Shown here: positions 12,740 to 24,319 of the stretch, one piece after another
How positions within the stretch are numbered: the stretch's first letter is position 1
Layout of the letters: each line of letters opens with the position of its first letter
Assembly: GCA_033065855.1 (NCBI GenBank)
Contig: JAVXUO010002192.1
Coordinates: 186,001-250,000 of the forward strand
From: Escallonia rubra
Lineage: Eukaryota > Streptophyta > Magnoliopsida > Escalloniales > Escalloniaceae
Direction of reading: 5' to 3'
Length of the DNA stretch: 64,000 nt
Made by a program: the position numbers and the translations under genes
The notes under the pieces: generated by a model
Seen by the model: the letters and a program-made list of their open reading frames with translations, nothing else
What the model was told of the DNA's origin: nothing
Databases searched by the model: none

Positions 12740-15700
12740 GTAACAGAGTGGATGAGGATTCCATATTGTTTGTGTACCAGGGGAGGTCCTAGGCTACGTA
12801 TTGGATCTTGTCCTACATTAGAAGCTGGAGAAAAGAATTCGCCCTTATAAGACCTTGTCTGAACTTTAAGATCCAACTTAGCCCTTGCTTTTTCGTGGGA
12901 AGCATTGCCCTATGGATGGGGCTATGCATCAGGTCACCATAGATGTTATTAGAGCTGACACTCGAAAGCTTGTGCTGTATCGTCTAGCTAGGTTATTGGT
13001 ACGTGCCAGGTGTGATCCATAATGGCCAGATATGATGTTCTTGGGCTACGTGTGAGCCTTAGCGCTAAGGCATAATAAAGGGAGACCGTGATACCCAACA
13101 TGTAATATCCTTGTTGTGGTTTAGAGGAAAAAAAAAACTGTTCTGATTTTTGGCCGTCACAAATAAAAGGGAATGACACCTCATGTTTCCAAGAGGTGGA
13201 GTGTGTGCATGTACAGTTAAGTGGAGGGTGAGGTGGCATGAGAGAAGGCTTACCCTGGATAGTTGTTTGAGAGAGAATTACGAAAAATGCAGAAGGAATC
13301 TTGGGATACTTTCAACTGAGAAGTCATAGAGAAAAGAGAGCCAAGAAACAGAGCTCGATTTAAAGAAAACTTGAAGAAGTTATGGATCACCAAAGTCAGG
13401 AAAAAGTCAGCCTGTAGTGTGCGAAGTTATGCGAAGTAGCTGATTGAGGGGAAATTTGAGGAAAATATAGGAAGAATTTTGTGAAAGGCCAAACATAGAA
13501 GTTATAAAAGGGAGAAAAAGGAAGAGATTGAAACAAACAAAAGGCATTTTTGTCAGGAATCGAAGTTACAAGTCTTCAAAGTGAGGTAAAAACCAGCTTT
13601 GTGTATGTGTGTTCTTGGTGTTTTGATATGTGTTCTTTATGGAAATAATGGCTGAAATGATTATGTTGTGATATGATTCCATGTTAAATGAAGTTATGGA
13701 GTTAGATAGGTGGAAACAAAGTGAAATTAAAGTGGTCTAAATGGGATTTGAAGTGGAATTAAATAGCTAGTGAGATAAGTTAGCATAATATGCATGTATA
13801 AGTGAAGAAAGAGAAATACTTCTGGGCATGCAAACATGAGTGTGGGAAGTGATGAAAATGCATAAATTTGATCCAAAAGTGATGAATAGTGACTGTAAAT
13901 GTCGCTAAAAGTCTTATTCTCTAATTAATTTCAAAATTTATTTCTGAAACATGGTTGTAAGCTAGAATTTGGCTAAACACAAAATAGAAACTCCTATTCT
14001 TTTTGAAAGCTCTACATACTTTAAAATTTTGGGATTTTTGTGAGTTTTCTAACTATGTTCAATATATTTATCCTTAAAATAAGGTTTTGAATTTTAAAAA
14101 AAATACCAAATGAATATATTTTAATCTGAAAATTTTACTGAGACTTTATGCAGCTGAGGTACTTCAGTGTCTAAAATGCGATGACATTTGGAGGCTGATT
14201 GGTATTTTTGGCAAAATTGGTTCCCTAACGCTCGGTTTGATTATCCGGATGGGATTTCCGAGTAAAAATTTCACCAAATGACTTTTCAGTACAAAAATCA
14301 TTTTACATTGTTTTAAAAAGGTATTTTGAGCAAATTGGGAGTGTTTATTGGTGCAGAAGTTGGCAGGGGGTGTTTAGGTAATTTTACCTATGGCCAGGGG
14401 TGTTTTGGTAATTTAACACACCCGGTGACAAATCTTGTGGAAACTCATGGTTAAGCAGTAAGAAGTATAACAAATGAGGAAATTGAGTTTAGATAGGCAC
14501 AATAATATCGGTAGTGCGGTTGATGCACCTTATGGGTTAGGGCAAATCCGATTAACGGATTAGCCGTAATAAGTTGGAAACAGATAAGCGGTAAGGGAGG
14601 GGGAAGGTAAGGTTAGGTATGTGTTTTGTATTTTAGGGTTATCTAACGAGAAAGATTTTATTTGATAGGTGATTCTGTTGCTGAGAAAATCCGGAAGCGA
14701 GGAGTTCATCGGCTATAAAGTCAACAGGTAAGGATAGTGCGGTTCCGTTATGGTATCCGTTATTTTGCTTGGCGTACCATGTTGATGATGCGTGTGTTGA
14801 ACTCCTATAATTATGTTGGAACACGGGTTGATCTTATGACCCGGTATTTCTTGTTGATTTGTGTTGTTGAGGACTTAATGTAGAATGAATTCCCTTAGTT
14901 CGCCCGAAAATAAGCCTGAAAGCGTTGTTGAGGACTTATGATCGAAAACACTATCTAAGTTCGCTCCTTTGATGAAAACCATCCCCTAATCTGGACAAGA
15001 CTGAGATGAACACCCAGTATGAAGGGGCATCATTAAGTGGAGGGCCAGTGAAGTGAAGTAACTGGCGGTTAGTGAAAAAGAAAGTAACTGACAAAAAAGG
15101 GATGAAGCGCGCTAGAGTCTGTCACGTCGTGTCGAGTCAAGCATGCATTGCAATTGATTTTATTTCATGTTGCTGAATTTATTGTCTTGTTATTCTCATG
15201 ATGATTTTTTGCTTTAGTGTTTTCTTTTGCATTGCACTTGCTTAGTCCATGAGTCTATCCAAGTGGAAATGATGATTTTCTGTTGGGCTTGAGCCGCTCA
15301 GTCTGAACAAAGGTGGTGCAGCAAGACGGCTGCAAATGTTCATTCTTGGCATCCTTAAATCCATTTCCTTTGTTGAAAATTCATGATCGATTCTCCGATA
15401 ATTTCAAAAGGGTTGTACGTTGTACATCTCGTATTACCCTTACTGGGTGACTTGCACGCATTCCTTATCTTATGTGTTTTTCAGGTATTAGATTTGAACA
15501 AGGAGAGACCTCAGGTAAAGGTAAACATAAATTATGCTGAGGTCCTGTGAGGAAATATATATCGCCACGATGATGTAAAATTTGGTGTAAATATTAAGTT
15601 GTGTTATGTTATGCAGTTTTCGCTGCAATACGATGTGTACTCAAGGAAACTTTTTGTAAGGACGTGTTGTGACGTTCCTTTATGATCTTAAGGTTGTAGT

Positions 15701-16600
15701 TGCTCGATGTTGTATTTAAGGTTGTGACGTTGACAGGATTGAAATCTCAGCTCCGGTGACGTCACTTGGGCTGGGGGTGTCACATAACATTGGTTGGGGA
15801 ATTTTGTGAGGGGTCTTATAAGGCCCTGTTTGATCTCATAGTACCTGCTTAGCTAGCCTTTTTGGGGGAAGCATTGCCTTGTGGTGGGACCGCATGGACT
15901 TGGTCATTAAGCATGATATCAAAGAGAATCCTGGAGGTACTACCAATGTGCCAGATGGTGGCTCTAGGGGAACCAGAAGTGTGCCAGCATGGACGCTGGG
16001 TCACTTACTGTGTGCTAGGGTGAATGAAGATGCCACATATGTTGTGTACTAGGACTATGTGTGGTATAAAGTCAAATTGTATCATGTCCAACGTCAGAAG
16101 TGGGAGATGCAAAATTGGCCTTATAAGATCTTAAGCACAAACTTTGGCCAGCCCTTTTGAAGAAGGAATTACCCTGTTATAGGGCCAGGTTCTGGTCACT
16201 GTAGATGGTATTGAAACCGATTCTTAAAAGATAGGGCTGGATCATCCAGTTAGGTTACTAGTGTAGGCCAGGTATGGTCCACATTAGGTAGAGAGGAAGT
16301 TCATGGGCTACATGTGACTAAGACTTAACGAGGACGCTAAGACATAATGAGGGAAGATTGTGATATCACACATCAATTATGGAATACTTTGTGAGTGGCC
16401 TTATAAGTCCATGCTTATGACCTTATAAGTACCTACTTAGATGGAAGAATTTTCTAGTGGTGGGGCTATGGACATGATTGTTACAGTTACCCTTATCAGA
16501 AAACCAAAGAATATAGAGTTAAAGGGCCTCATATTTGGTGCAAGTATTAAGATGATCAGTGGCCAATGTCTATAATGACTAATTTGAAAGAAGGGGCATA
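12740..16600. repeat. ~290-bp tandem repeat array, about four units, split by LTR B
   Basis: With LTR B removed, the motif (C/T)CTTATAAG recurs at 12843, 15816, 16120 and 16400 with spacings of about 284, 304 and 280 bp. Each unit also carries a GGAAG(C/G)A(T/A)T-(G/A)CC-CT box followed by a (T/G)GGGC(T/C)(A/G)-GG(A/T)-CT-GTCA-type segment. Units are diverged and have no coding potential. This may be an old satellite fragment or the tandem repeats of an LTR-element leader. Confidence 0.55.
13101..15784 (+). mobile_element. solo LTR B, Ty3/gypsy chromovirus-like, 2.68 kb
   Basis: It starts TGTAATATCCTTG at 13101 and ends CTGGGGGTGTCACA at 15784. Five-base flanks CAACA (13096-13100) and TAACA (15785-15789) match in four positions, consistent with an aged TSD, and removing the LTR rejoins a ~290-bp tandem unit. 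The last 60 bp match the 5' LTR ends of C (28526) and F (52696), where a tRNA-Met PBS follows. Here no PBS follows, so it is a solo LTR. The conserved box GAATAGTGACTGTAAATGTC is at 13886. A TTTTGGTAATTT-type repeat occurs near 14360-14420. Confidence 0.85.
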
Positions 16601-16803
16601 TGTGACACCCGCAGCCCTAGTGACATCACCGCAACTAAGATTTCTAAATTGTCTATGTCATAGCCCTGGTTACAAATACAGAGCTACTACAACATAAAGA
16701 TCACCAATGGACGTCAGAGAATGCGTCATTACAAAAAATTTCTTAAGAGTACGCAATTCACTACAGCAAAAATCTGTTAAAGCTTAATACAACCTATTTA
16801 TAA
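16601..16803 (-). repeat. LTR fragment of the B/C/F family, minus strand
   Basis: Starting TGTGACACCCGCAGCCC, this is the reverse complement of the last ~200 bp of LTR B (which ends GGGCTGGGGGTGTCACA), including the GTCACTGG-type and TTACAAAAA-TTTC blocks. It is cut off at the boundary with the LTR of element E. Confidence 0.7.
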
Positions 16804-18065
16804 TGAACCACCTCAGAAAAGTCCATAAGTATTTTATTAGAGTCGTCATCTTATTTAATTTAAACTAGGAAAAATAAGAAAACCCCTAAAAGTCCAAAAG
16901 GACAACTAGTCTATCGAAACCAAGATAGGGGGTTGGGAACTAACTTATGCAACGAGAAGGTGTTAGGTACCCGCCACGCCCTTTCGGTCTCTACTTAATT
17001 TTTTTTAATATTGGCCTTCTGAACATGTAGCAAGGGAAATTTGATCAAACTAAGCCTAAGTTAAATTTCATGTATTTGGCTTGAACTCGACATCGGGGGT
17101 CGAATTGCCTACTTATCGGATCGGACTAATGGGAATCAAAACTGTCGTAATTCGACACTAGTCTTACGGGAAGTAATCTACATTTCGGGCTTAGGCGTAG
17201 ACACAGAAATGTAAAAGACTATTTTTGTGTTTTTTAAGAGAAATGCGATCACGAGATGGAAAAACAATCTATATGATTTCTAACCAAGAAAGCTACTAAG
17301 GATTACTTCTTGAAGTAATCTACCTTGAAGACTCAGGGATGTTCTCCAAATGATCCATGACACAAAGACTAAAAAAACTTTTAGAAAGTGAGTATGAACG
17401 GCTAAGATTCTCGAGAGAGATATCATATCACTTCACGAAGAAATGGTACACAAGCTCTAAAGGTAGTAAGCTTTCTGACCCCCTAAAAGTGAAGGCCAAG
17501 GGCCCTTTTTGTAGTGCTCAAGGTCACAAAATCTGATAAGATTGGTTATGTCAATCTACAAAGCTGGAAATAAGTTAGAATAAATGAAAAAATTACGGAT
17601 TAACAAAAGTCAACTAACCGGCCGGTTAGTCGAAAATAGGACGGTTCATCCCACAACTTAAAAAATGTTTTTTTCTAAATTTCGAGGTATTACCTCACCC
17701 TATTTTCGATAATTATCTCAATTTTTTAAATAAGATGTACCAGATTCTCGATAATTCACTTTCTAACCAAAAAATAGAATGATTTTATCTCTACATCAAG
17801 GATAATTAATAGATCATTTCTCCAAACTATCTAGATAAACTAAATCAATTAAATGATAAAATGTAGACATTGGAGTGGACTACACACTTGGACTGGACTG
17901 TTGGACTAGACATGCAACTGGGCTAGACTTGGATAATTAAGCTAGACTGAACCGAATTAATTAATCAAGTTACATTACTAAGCCTAAACTCAATGATGCA
18001 TTCTTAACAATAATAAAGCCATTATTTATTTAATTATTAATGACTACAAAAATGTGGTGTCTACA
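16804..18065 (-). repeat. element E 3' LTR
   Basis: The minus strand starts TGTAGACACCACATTTTTGT at 18065, preceded by a purine stretch (ACGAGGGGCTC, minus strand) that fits a polypurine tract. The other end is near 16804. It is about 1.26 kb. It has a C5 run at 17483 where the sister LTR has C17. Confidence 0.7.
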
Positions 18066-18599
18066 GAGCCCCTCGTGATGGAGCTCGCTTGCGACCTAAC
18101 ATCACCGAAAAAAGGACAACACATATTTGTAGTAAAAACACGGAAAAGACTACAAGACTCGAGGCAGACTCAAAAACTGTGACAGAGATATGAGGTTGGA
18201 CCTTTACAGGCTTCCTACGTAATCTTAGAAAGGAATCAGACCAATGTAGTTCGTATGGCAGAGATATCACTGAAGCCGGGGCTAATAATAACAACGATTG
18301 ATCATCGAGCAATACCAAAAAGAGAGTGAAACTGGACCTTATATGGAGCCAAATCCAATAATAATAACAATTGGATGTCAAATGTTATTCACACTAGCTG
18401 GCTTTGATAGCATTGATGTTTTCCCCTCCGATTGGGTATCCTCTCGAGTTAGTTTCTTAGGGTATGGTTCCCTTGTGGATAGCATTTTCAATTTGTACTA
18501 GGGATCTCATTAGTGATTTGAAGGAAAAGTTATACTGCCAAAAAAGGTACTCATGGTAAACCGGTAATAAGTTGTTCCTTATCATTGGAACCACGTTCT

Positions 18600-19300
18600 T
18601 CTTCCGACGAGCGGTTAACCATCTAAGCGGCCTTATTCCTCAATCTCATTATAAAGGTTGAGACTGACTCTTTACGCTTCTGTTTGGTAGTCTCCAAGTC
18701 TCTTCGAGTAATATCCAAATCAGCATTGTACTGGTTTTAATTGACAAATTCTCTCACCACGTCTTCCCATGTTTGCACTCTTAAACCGTCGAGGGTGAAG
18801 AACCATTGAGTAGAGGCTCTGGTCAAGGTTCAAGAAAAATGCTGAACCAACTGTATCTGGTTCACTCTATGAAGAGCTAATGCACGCACACACATCTTTA
18901 CATGGAATCGTGGATCCGTCGTCCTGTCAAATTTCTCCATATCCAGCACCTTAAACTTTTAGGCAGTCTATCCTCCGGGTTCACGATAAGGGTACTAAGG
19001 TCCATTGGGTCATCGGTCTCTCTCATGTTAGCAATCTATGACTCAAACGTAGCCAACCCTTTCTCCCATTCCGAGGGCAAAAGTTTCTCCCTCATCATTA
19101 GATTCATGCTACCTATCCACTTCGAGTCCAGGCTTTCCCTTTTTATCCATTTCTCTTCAATCTTCTATTCCTCTCCAGATTCTTTGTTTTGCTCTTTTTC
19201 CATGAGCAATCCTACATTCAATGCGATTTTGGTATGTTGAGCTGCTAGAGCAGGGGTTAAAAATCCTTTTGTAGTTTACCGAGGATTTCGATGAGATGAC
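18600..19300 (-). pseudogene. gag: element E gag remnant 2 (gag core)
   Basis: The minus strand reads, with stops and shifts, ERPMTQ-like, then DMEKFDRTTDPRFHVKMCVR, ALHRVNQIQLVQHF, TRASTQWFFTLDGLRVQTWE and VVREFVNQ. This matches the retrotransposon gag core (a 'DG-DP-H' start, an 'a-x-W(F/Y)' helix, 'SW-DL-REF' end). The zinc-knuckle part expected further along is missing from this copy. Confidence 0.65.
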
Positions 19301-19440
19301 TGGACTGAAGGAATCCTTCGGCCATTGGAGTCCGCTTAACTTTTCTAGACGTATCCCAATACCAAAGTTTCGTACTAATGCCAGAGCGTGTTACCTTGTA
19401 AAAGAAAATATTCTGGAGTTTTTCAAAAAAAAATTGACTT

Positions 19441-19442
<2 letters not shown>

Positions 19443-19496
<54 letters not shown>
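19443..19496. repeat. (TA)n microsatellite with inverted flanks
   Basis: Twenty-seven TA units, flanked by CTTCT on the left and AGAAG on the right, so the whole 19438-19501 is a potential long hairpin. It lies between the two gag remnants of element E. Confidence 0.9.
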
Positions 19497-19498
<2 letters not shown>

Positions 19499-19639
19499 AA
19501 GCAAAAATATCGACTATATTACCAATCAAAAGAAATCCAAAAAAGATAATCTATGAAGTACTAGGAAAACCAATTGAGATAAAACTAAAACTAAGGTTCC
19601 AACTTGTCATCGTGCTCAGCTCGGTATCAGGAAAGTCTT

Positions 19640-20470
19640 TGAACATTGGCTAATCTGTAGCGATTTGGCCAACTAAATATACGTCGTCCTCCTCCTGATC
19701 AGACGTAAAAAGATCTAGTGCCCAAAAAGATGTCTCACCCTCGCTTGCTTGGTGCACTGGAAGCAGCTTTTCTTTCACACTGAACTCGACAGGATGACTG
19801 ATCAAACCATTATCAATGAGATCTTGAATAGCGTGCCTCAAGGTGATACATTTCTCCGTATGATGTCCAGGTGTTTGGTGATATTCACATCGAGCTTGCA
19901 TGTCAGGCCTTTTCGCTGTAGCACTAGGGGGTAGCTTGGCCATTATACCTTTATCGAGCAGTTATTCAAACACCTTGTCTATTAAGGCATGCAGATTGGA
20001 GAAATTTTGCCTAGTGATGGTGGGCTCCAACGAAAACACCTCTTAAGATCAAATCGTAAGCATATAATTGTCTGTAAACATCCTAGGTTGGGTGTTAGAA
20101 TTCTTTCGACTAGCCTTGTATATTGGCTTCCCATCCGTGATCATGGTACCTTTCTTGATGAAGTCTTTCACTTGAGTGAGAGAATCTGTCATCGCCATGA
20201 ATGTCGTATGGGCATATTTTCTTTGTTTGGTAATGTCTTCTTTGAGCAATTCTAATTCCATAGTCGTTTTTGTCCATTGAGCGGCCAAGATAGTAAGACC
20301 TTCCTAAAAACATTTTTGTATATCTCTGAGAATCCAACGAAGGTCATGGATATGAGGGTATTCTTCAGACACTGGGGTGTGAGCAAATTCTCCAAATTGG
20401 TCCCGATGCCAGAGTGCAGAGCTAATTCCAGAGCTCGTTACATTCTAAGAGTGAAAAGGAAGATATTTTA
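19640..20470 (-). pseudogene. gag: element E gag remnant 1 (N- and C-terminal parts, core missing)
   Basis: Minus-strand frames give an N-terminal charged helical piece (MELELLKEDITKQRK, then VKDFIKKGTMITDGKP), a short break, then ITRQNFSNLHALIDKVFE and a 97-codon open piece with a CEYHQTPGHHTEKC zinc-binding motif (C-x2-H-x4-H-x4-C) and LRHAIQDLIDNGLI. That last motif is typical of Tat/Ogre-type gag C-termini. The central core is missing. Both this copy and remnant 2 are preceded by a similar piece (about 20400-20465 and 19370-19430), so they look like two copies that lost different parts. Confidence 0.65.
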
Positions 20471-20714
20471 AACCTAAAACATTTTTTTGTTATTATTGCC
20501 CTAAGGATTGTTCATAGGACTTATGTATGTATGTATTTTACCCTAAGGAAGGATCAGAGGGAACTGAAGAAAAATGACCCAAGCTAGGAAACTATAGCCT
20601 AGATAGGACCACACACACATAAGCACACCATAGTATAAAACATTAAACTGGCCGATTTATCCCTGTACATGAATTGGACACTGATTAAGCTATTGGTCAA
20701 CCTATCGTCCAGTT

Positions 20715-21478
20715 GTCAGTGGGTAATTTTGGATTTTGTGAGAATGCCTAGAAAAGTGGGGTAAGGAGCATGCCGGTTAGCCTTGTGGATTAACCGACCA
20801 GTTAATTAGTGGGGGTTATTTTGGATCTTTGAAAAACTCTAGGAAGGTTAGGGTTATAACTAATAGTCCGGTCACGCGGGAGGTGAACTGGCCAGTTGGT
20901 CAGTAGGTTTAGGGTTTGATTTAGAAAAAAATTCTAGAACACAGAAAGTTTTGATAACCGTCTGGTCACTTGGGAGGTAAACCGTCCCGTTGGTCAATGA
21001 GTTGGAAGTTTTCGATTTCAAAATTCTTGGGAAGGTCAGGGTTCTGACTAACCGTCTGATAATCTGGTGCGTTAATCGGCTGGTAAGTTAGTGGGTTGGA
21101 TGTTTTGGACTTAAAACTTCTTGGGAAAGTCAGGGTTCTGACTAACTGTTCGGTAACCTGGTGGGTTAATTGGCTGGTAAGTCAGTAAGTTGGATGTTTT
21201 GGACTTGAACATTCTTGGGAATGTCAGGGTTCTAACTAACTATTCGGTAACCTTATCGGTTAACCGGCCGGTAAGTCAGTGGGTTGGATGTTTTGGACTT
21301 GAAAATTCTTAGGAAGGGTTTGGGTTCTGACTAATCATTCAGTAACCTGGTGGGTTAATCGGCCGGTGAGTTAGTGAGTTGGATTAGGGTATGAATAAGC
21401 CAGTTTTGAAAATTTTCAAGTAATGCATATGCTGACTAAACGTCTGGTTGGGAACGCGGTTAACCGACTGGTTAGTTA
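20715..21478. repeat. 94-bp tandem repeat, about eight units, in the leader of element E
   Basis: Unit starts near 20715, 20799, 20901, 20995, 21090, 21184, 21278 and 21373. Each carries GTGGGTTGGATGTTTTGGAC or a variant, AAAATTCTTGGGAAGGT, GGGTTCTGACTAAC and a final GGTTAACCGGCCGGTAAGT variant. The middle four units are best preserved. The array lies between the PBS and gag, as leader repeats of Tat/Ogre elements often do. Confidence 0.8.
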
Positions 21479-21997
21479 GAGTTTCCCCTTTTTTGCGAAA
21501 TTACTAGTTTAACTTACAGAATATTGGTCTGTTTCCCCGCCAATATGCCATATGCAAATACATGTATTCTCCCAAGAATGTCAGAACACTGAATGGTTCG
21601 GGTGTGTGGTTTCTATCTCAACTTCGATGTAAAGGTCACCCCATCGGCTCGACTGTACCATATACCTCCCACCCTTGACTAGGAAGTTAATAATGGGTGA
21701 TCATCAGTACATATACAAGTCATTTAATATACCGAGAAACCAGAAGGAATCTTTATTACGAGGCCATGGAGTTGAGAGCACAACCGAAATATCGCCTCGT
21801 GATGAGGAGAACAAGGGCTTCAACTGTCGCTCTTAAATGGGTGGGTCAGGGTGAGACGTGCGCGTGTGTTAGGTATGGAAATAAAAGCGCAATTATCACA
21901 GTTATGTCATATTGTACATGCCATAAAATATAACTAAAATACAACAAGGCCAAAAATCAACAAAAGTTTTTCAAGTCTAGTCCTCTTAGTTGTTTTG

Positions 21998-22016
21998 TCC
22001 CCACTGGAGTCGCGCA
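21998..22016 (-). promoter_or_regulatory. element E primer-binding site
   Basis: The minus strand reads GCGCGACTCCAGTGGGGA one base after the 5' LTR end (CGGGACA). This is close to the GGCGACTCCGCTGGGGA site of element H. It presumably pairs with the same tRNA, with one or two changes. Confidence 0.6.
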
Positions 22017-22017
22017 C

Positions 22018-23205
22018 TGTCCCGAACTGCCTCAGAAAAATCTCCTAAGGATTTTAAGAGTCGCCATCTTATTTAATTTAAGCCAGGGAAAATAAGACAA
22101 ACCGTAAGAAATGACTTTGAAGTATCCAAAAGGATGACTAGTCTATCGAAAGGAAGAGAGGAGTTCGGTGACTAAGTTACGCAAAGGGAAGGTGTTAGGC
22201 ACCTGCCGCTCCCTTTCCGTCTCTACTTCATTTCTATTGAATATTTTCCTTATGAACATGTATCATGGAAATTTTGATAAAACTAACCCTAAGTTAATTT
22301 TTATGTTTTTGGGTTGAACTCGAAATCAAGCGTGGAATTTCCTACTTATCTGATCTGACTAATCGGAATCAAAACTGTCGTAGTTCGACTCTGGTCTTAC
22401 GGGAAGTAATCTACATTTCGGGCCTAGACGTAGACAAGGAAATGTAAAAGACTCCTTTTGTGTTTTTGAATAGAAATGCAATTACGGAGTGGGGAGACAA
22501 TCTATATGATTTCTAAGCTAAAAAGCTATTAAAGATTACCTTTTGAAGTAGCCTGCCTTGAAGATTCGGGAGTGTTCCTCCGAATGGTCCACGATGCAAA
22601 GACTAAAAAGACTTTTAGAGAGTGAGTATGAATGGCTAAGATTCTCGAGAAAGATAGCGCATCGATTCAAAAAGAAATGGTACACAATTTCTAAAGAGAA
22701 TAAACTTTCTGACCCCCCCCCCCCCCCCCAAATGAAAGCCAATAGCCCTTTTTATAGTGCTCAGAATCTAATACAATTGGCTATGACAATCTACAAGGCT
22801 GGAGATAAGTCAAAATAAATGAAAAAATGGCAAATTGACAAAAGTCAACTAACCGGCCGGTTAGTCGAAAACCGGCCAGTTCATCCCACAAATTAAAAAT
22901 TGATTTTTTGAATTTTGAGGCATTATTTGACCCTATCTTTGGTAGTTGTCTCTGATTTTACAGATGGGATGTACCAGATACGAGATAATCACTTCCTAAC
23001 TAAAGAATACATTGATTTGATCTCTACATCAAGGAAGTTCACAGATCATTTCCCCAAATTATCTAGACAAACTAAATCAATTAATTGATAAAATCTAGAC
23101 ATTAGACTGGACTGCACACTTGGACTAGACATGTAACTGGGCTAGACATGTAACTGGGCTAGACTTGGATAATTAAACCAGACTGGACTGAATTAATTAA
23201 TTAAG
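22018..23205 (-). repeat. element E 5' LTR, truncated
   Basis: Homologous to 16804-18065 but without its first ~90 bp. The sequence switches to D gag near 23205. It contains a run of 17 C at 22713-22729, expanded from five in the sister LTR. Confidence 0.7.
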
Positions 23206-24267
23206 TCAAATACTAGTTAGTTTCTGAGTAGGTGCTTGGGCTGGGGTTGGGAATAAAGCTTTTTGTGCTTGGGGTGGTGGAGTAAAACTATGGTAATTGA
23301 GAGGTCTTTCTATGACTAGTTTGAATTTCCAATTGGAGTTAACAATCTGGACTTTGGTTGCAGTGGGGTGGGGTGTTGGCGGGTGTATTTTACTCAAAGT
23401 TCTGGGATTATGCCATGAATTCTGCATGTTAGCTTCATGTTCCCTAGCAATAAAAATGGCTCTAAATAGGTCCCCAATGTCAAACTTCTCCACCTCTAGT
23501 CTGATGTCATCTCTTAACCCACTGATGAAGCTTTGTATAAACTAGTCTTCTTCAAACTTACTCCCTTCACTTACTAGTATTGACCTCAAGGTCTCAAAGT
23601 GATTGTAATATTGTTCAACTATACTAGATTGCCTCAACTTATGAAACTCTTCAATAAGACTCTCTCTAAACAAACTTGAAAACATAGCAAACAAATCTTT
23701 GAGGAATTCATGCCAATTTACCCTTCTCTTAGCCTTTATGTAAGTTTCAAACCAGAACTCTGCCTAGTCATCAAAGTGAATGGAGGCAAAATTCACTTTA
23801 TATTGCTCTTCAACAAGATTGAACTCAAAATATTTATCAGCCTTTCACACCCTACCATAGGAATCTTCACCATTAAATCTAGGAAATTCCAGTTTAGGTA
23901 CTTTCGGAAAGGGATTACCTATAGTGGTCTGATGATATTTTCTATGTGGAGACTCATTCCCTTTGTTCCATTTAGGCTGTCATGAACTACAACTCTCCCC
24001 TTCTCTAGTATGGAGTAGCTGCTGCATCCTTTGCTGCAGTTCAACCAGAGACTGTCTAATAACAGGCAGCTCATCCTTCAAGTGGTCTACAGATACCTTC
24101 AGCTCAAGGATTTCAGACACAGTCTCCTTCAATCCAAGCATCTGATCATCTATAGCACCGAAGTGATCGGTGAATTGGGCCTCCATGAGGCTCACATGCT
24201 CATCCAACTGATGTTGCTCCACTTGTGTGGTATTATACCCCATTTTCCCTCTATGGTTTATATATAA
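23206..24267 (-). pseudogene. gag: element D gag remnant
   Basis: On the minus strand, after a degenerate PBS, an open piece of about 86 codons starts MGYNTTQVEQHQLDEHVSLM and is rich in E, L and Q (likely coiled coil: QFTDHFGAIDDQMLGLKET, LVELQQRMQQLL). In broken frames there follow RFDGEDSYGRVWKADKYFEF, WFETYIKAKRRVNWHEFL, FSSLFRESLIEEFHKLRQ and FISGLRDDIRLEV, the standard order of a gypsy gag core. The last piece (23206-23493) begins EKFDIGDLFRAIFIAREHEA and ends in a P/Q-rich linker. The zinc knuckle and all of pol are cut off at the junction with element E. Confidence 0.75.
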
Positions 24268-24300
24268 TGGAAATAAAATTGGCAAAATTGAGGAATTGAA

Positions 24301-24319
24301 CACTGCTATAAATACCAAT
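24301..24319 (-). promoter_or_regulatory. element D degenerate tRNA-Met primer-binding site
   Basis: The minus strand reads ATTGGTATTTATAGCAGTG directly after the LTR end TCTTACA. The usual initiator-Met site in plant elements is TGGTATCAGAGC. Here TGGTAT and AGC are kept. Confidence 0.55.

Larger units (their letters stand above)
16804..23205 (-). mobile_element. element E: Tat/Ogre-like non-autonomous LTR retrotransposon, decayed
   Basis: Read on the minus strand: 5' LTR (23205 to 22018, first ~90 bp lost), PBS, a leader with 94-bp tandem repeats, two partial gag copies, then the 3' LTR (18065 to 16804). The two LTRs align along their length, sharing GTCGCCATCTTATTTAATTT-type and GGTGTTAGG-ACC-GCC blocks and the CCGGCCGGTTAG motif. 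No protease, reverse transcriptase or integrase motifs are present. The internal region is only about 4 kb. The gag and PBS type suggest the Tat/Ogre lineage. That assignment is an inference. Confidence 0.7.

Noticed and set aside
18902..19240. 112-codon plus-strand open frame
   Set aside because: It is the shadow of the gag core of element E, which reads correctly on the minus strand.
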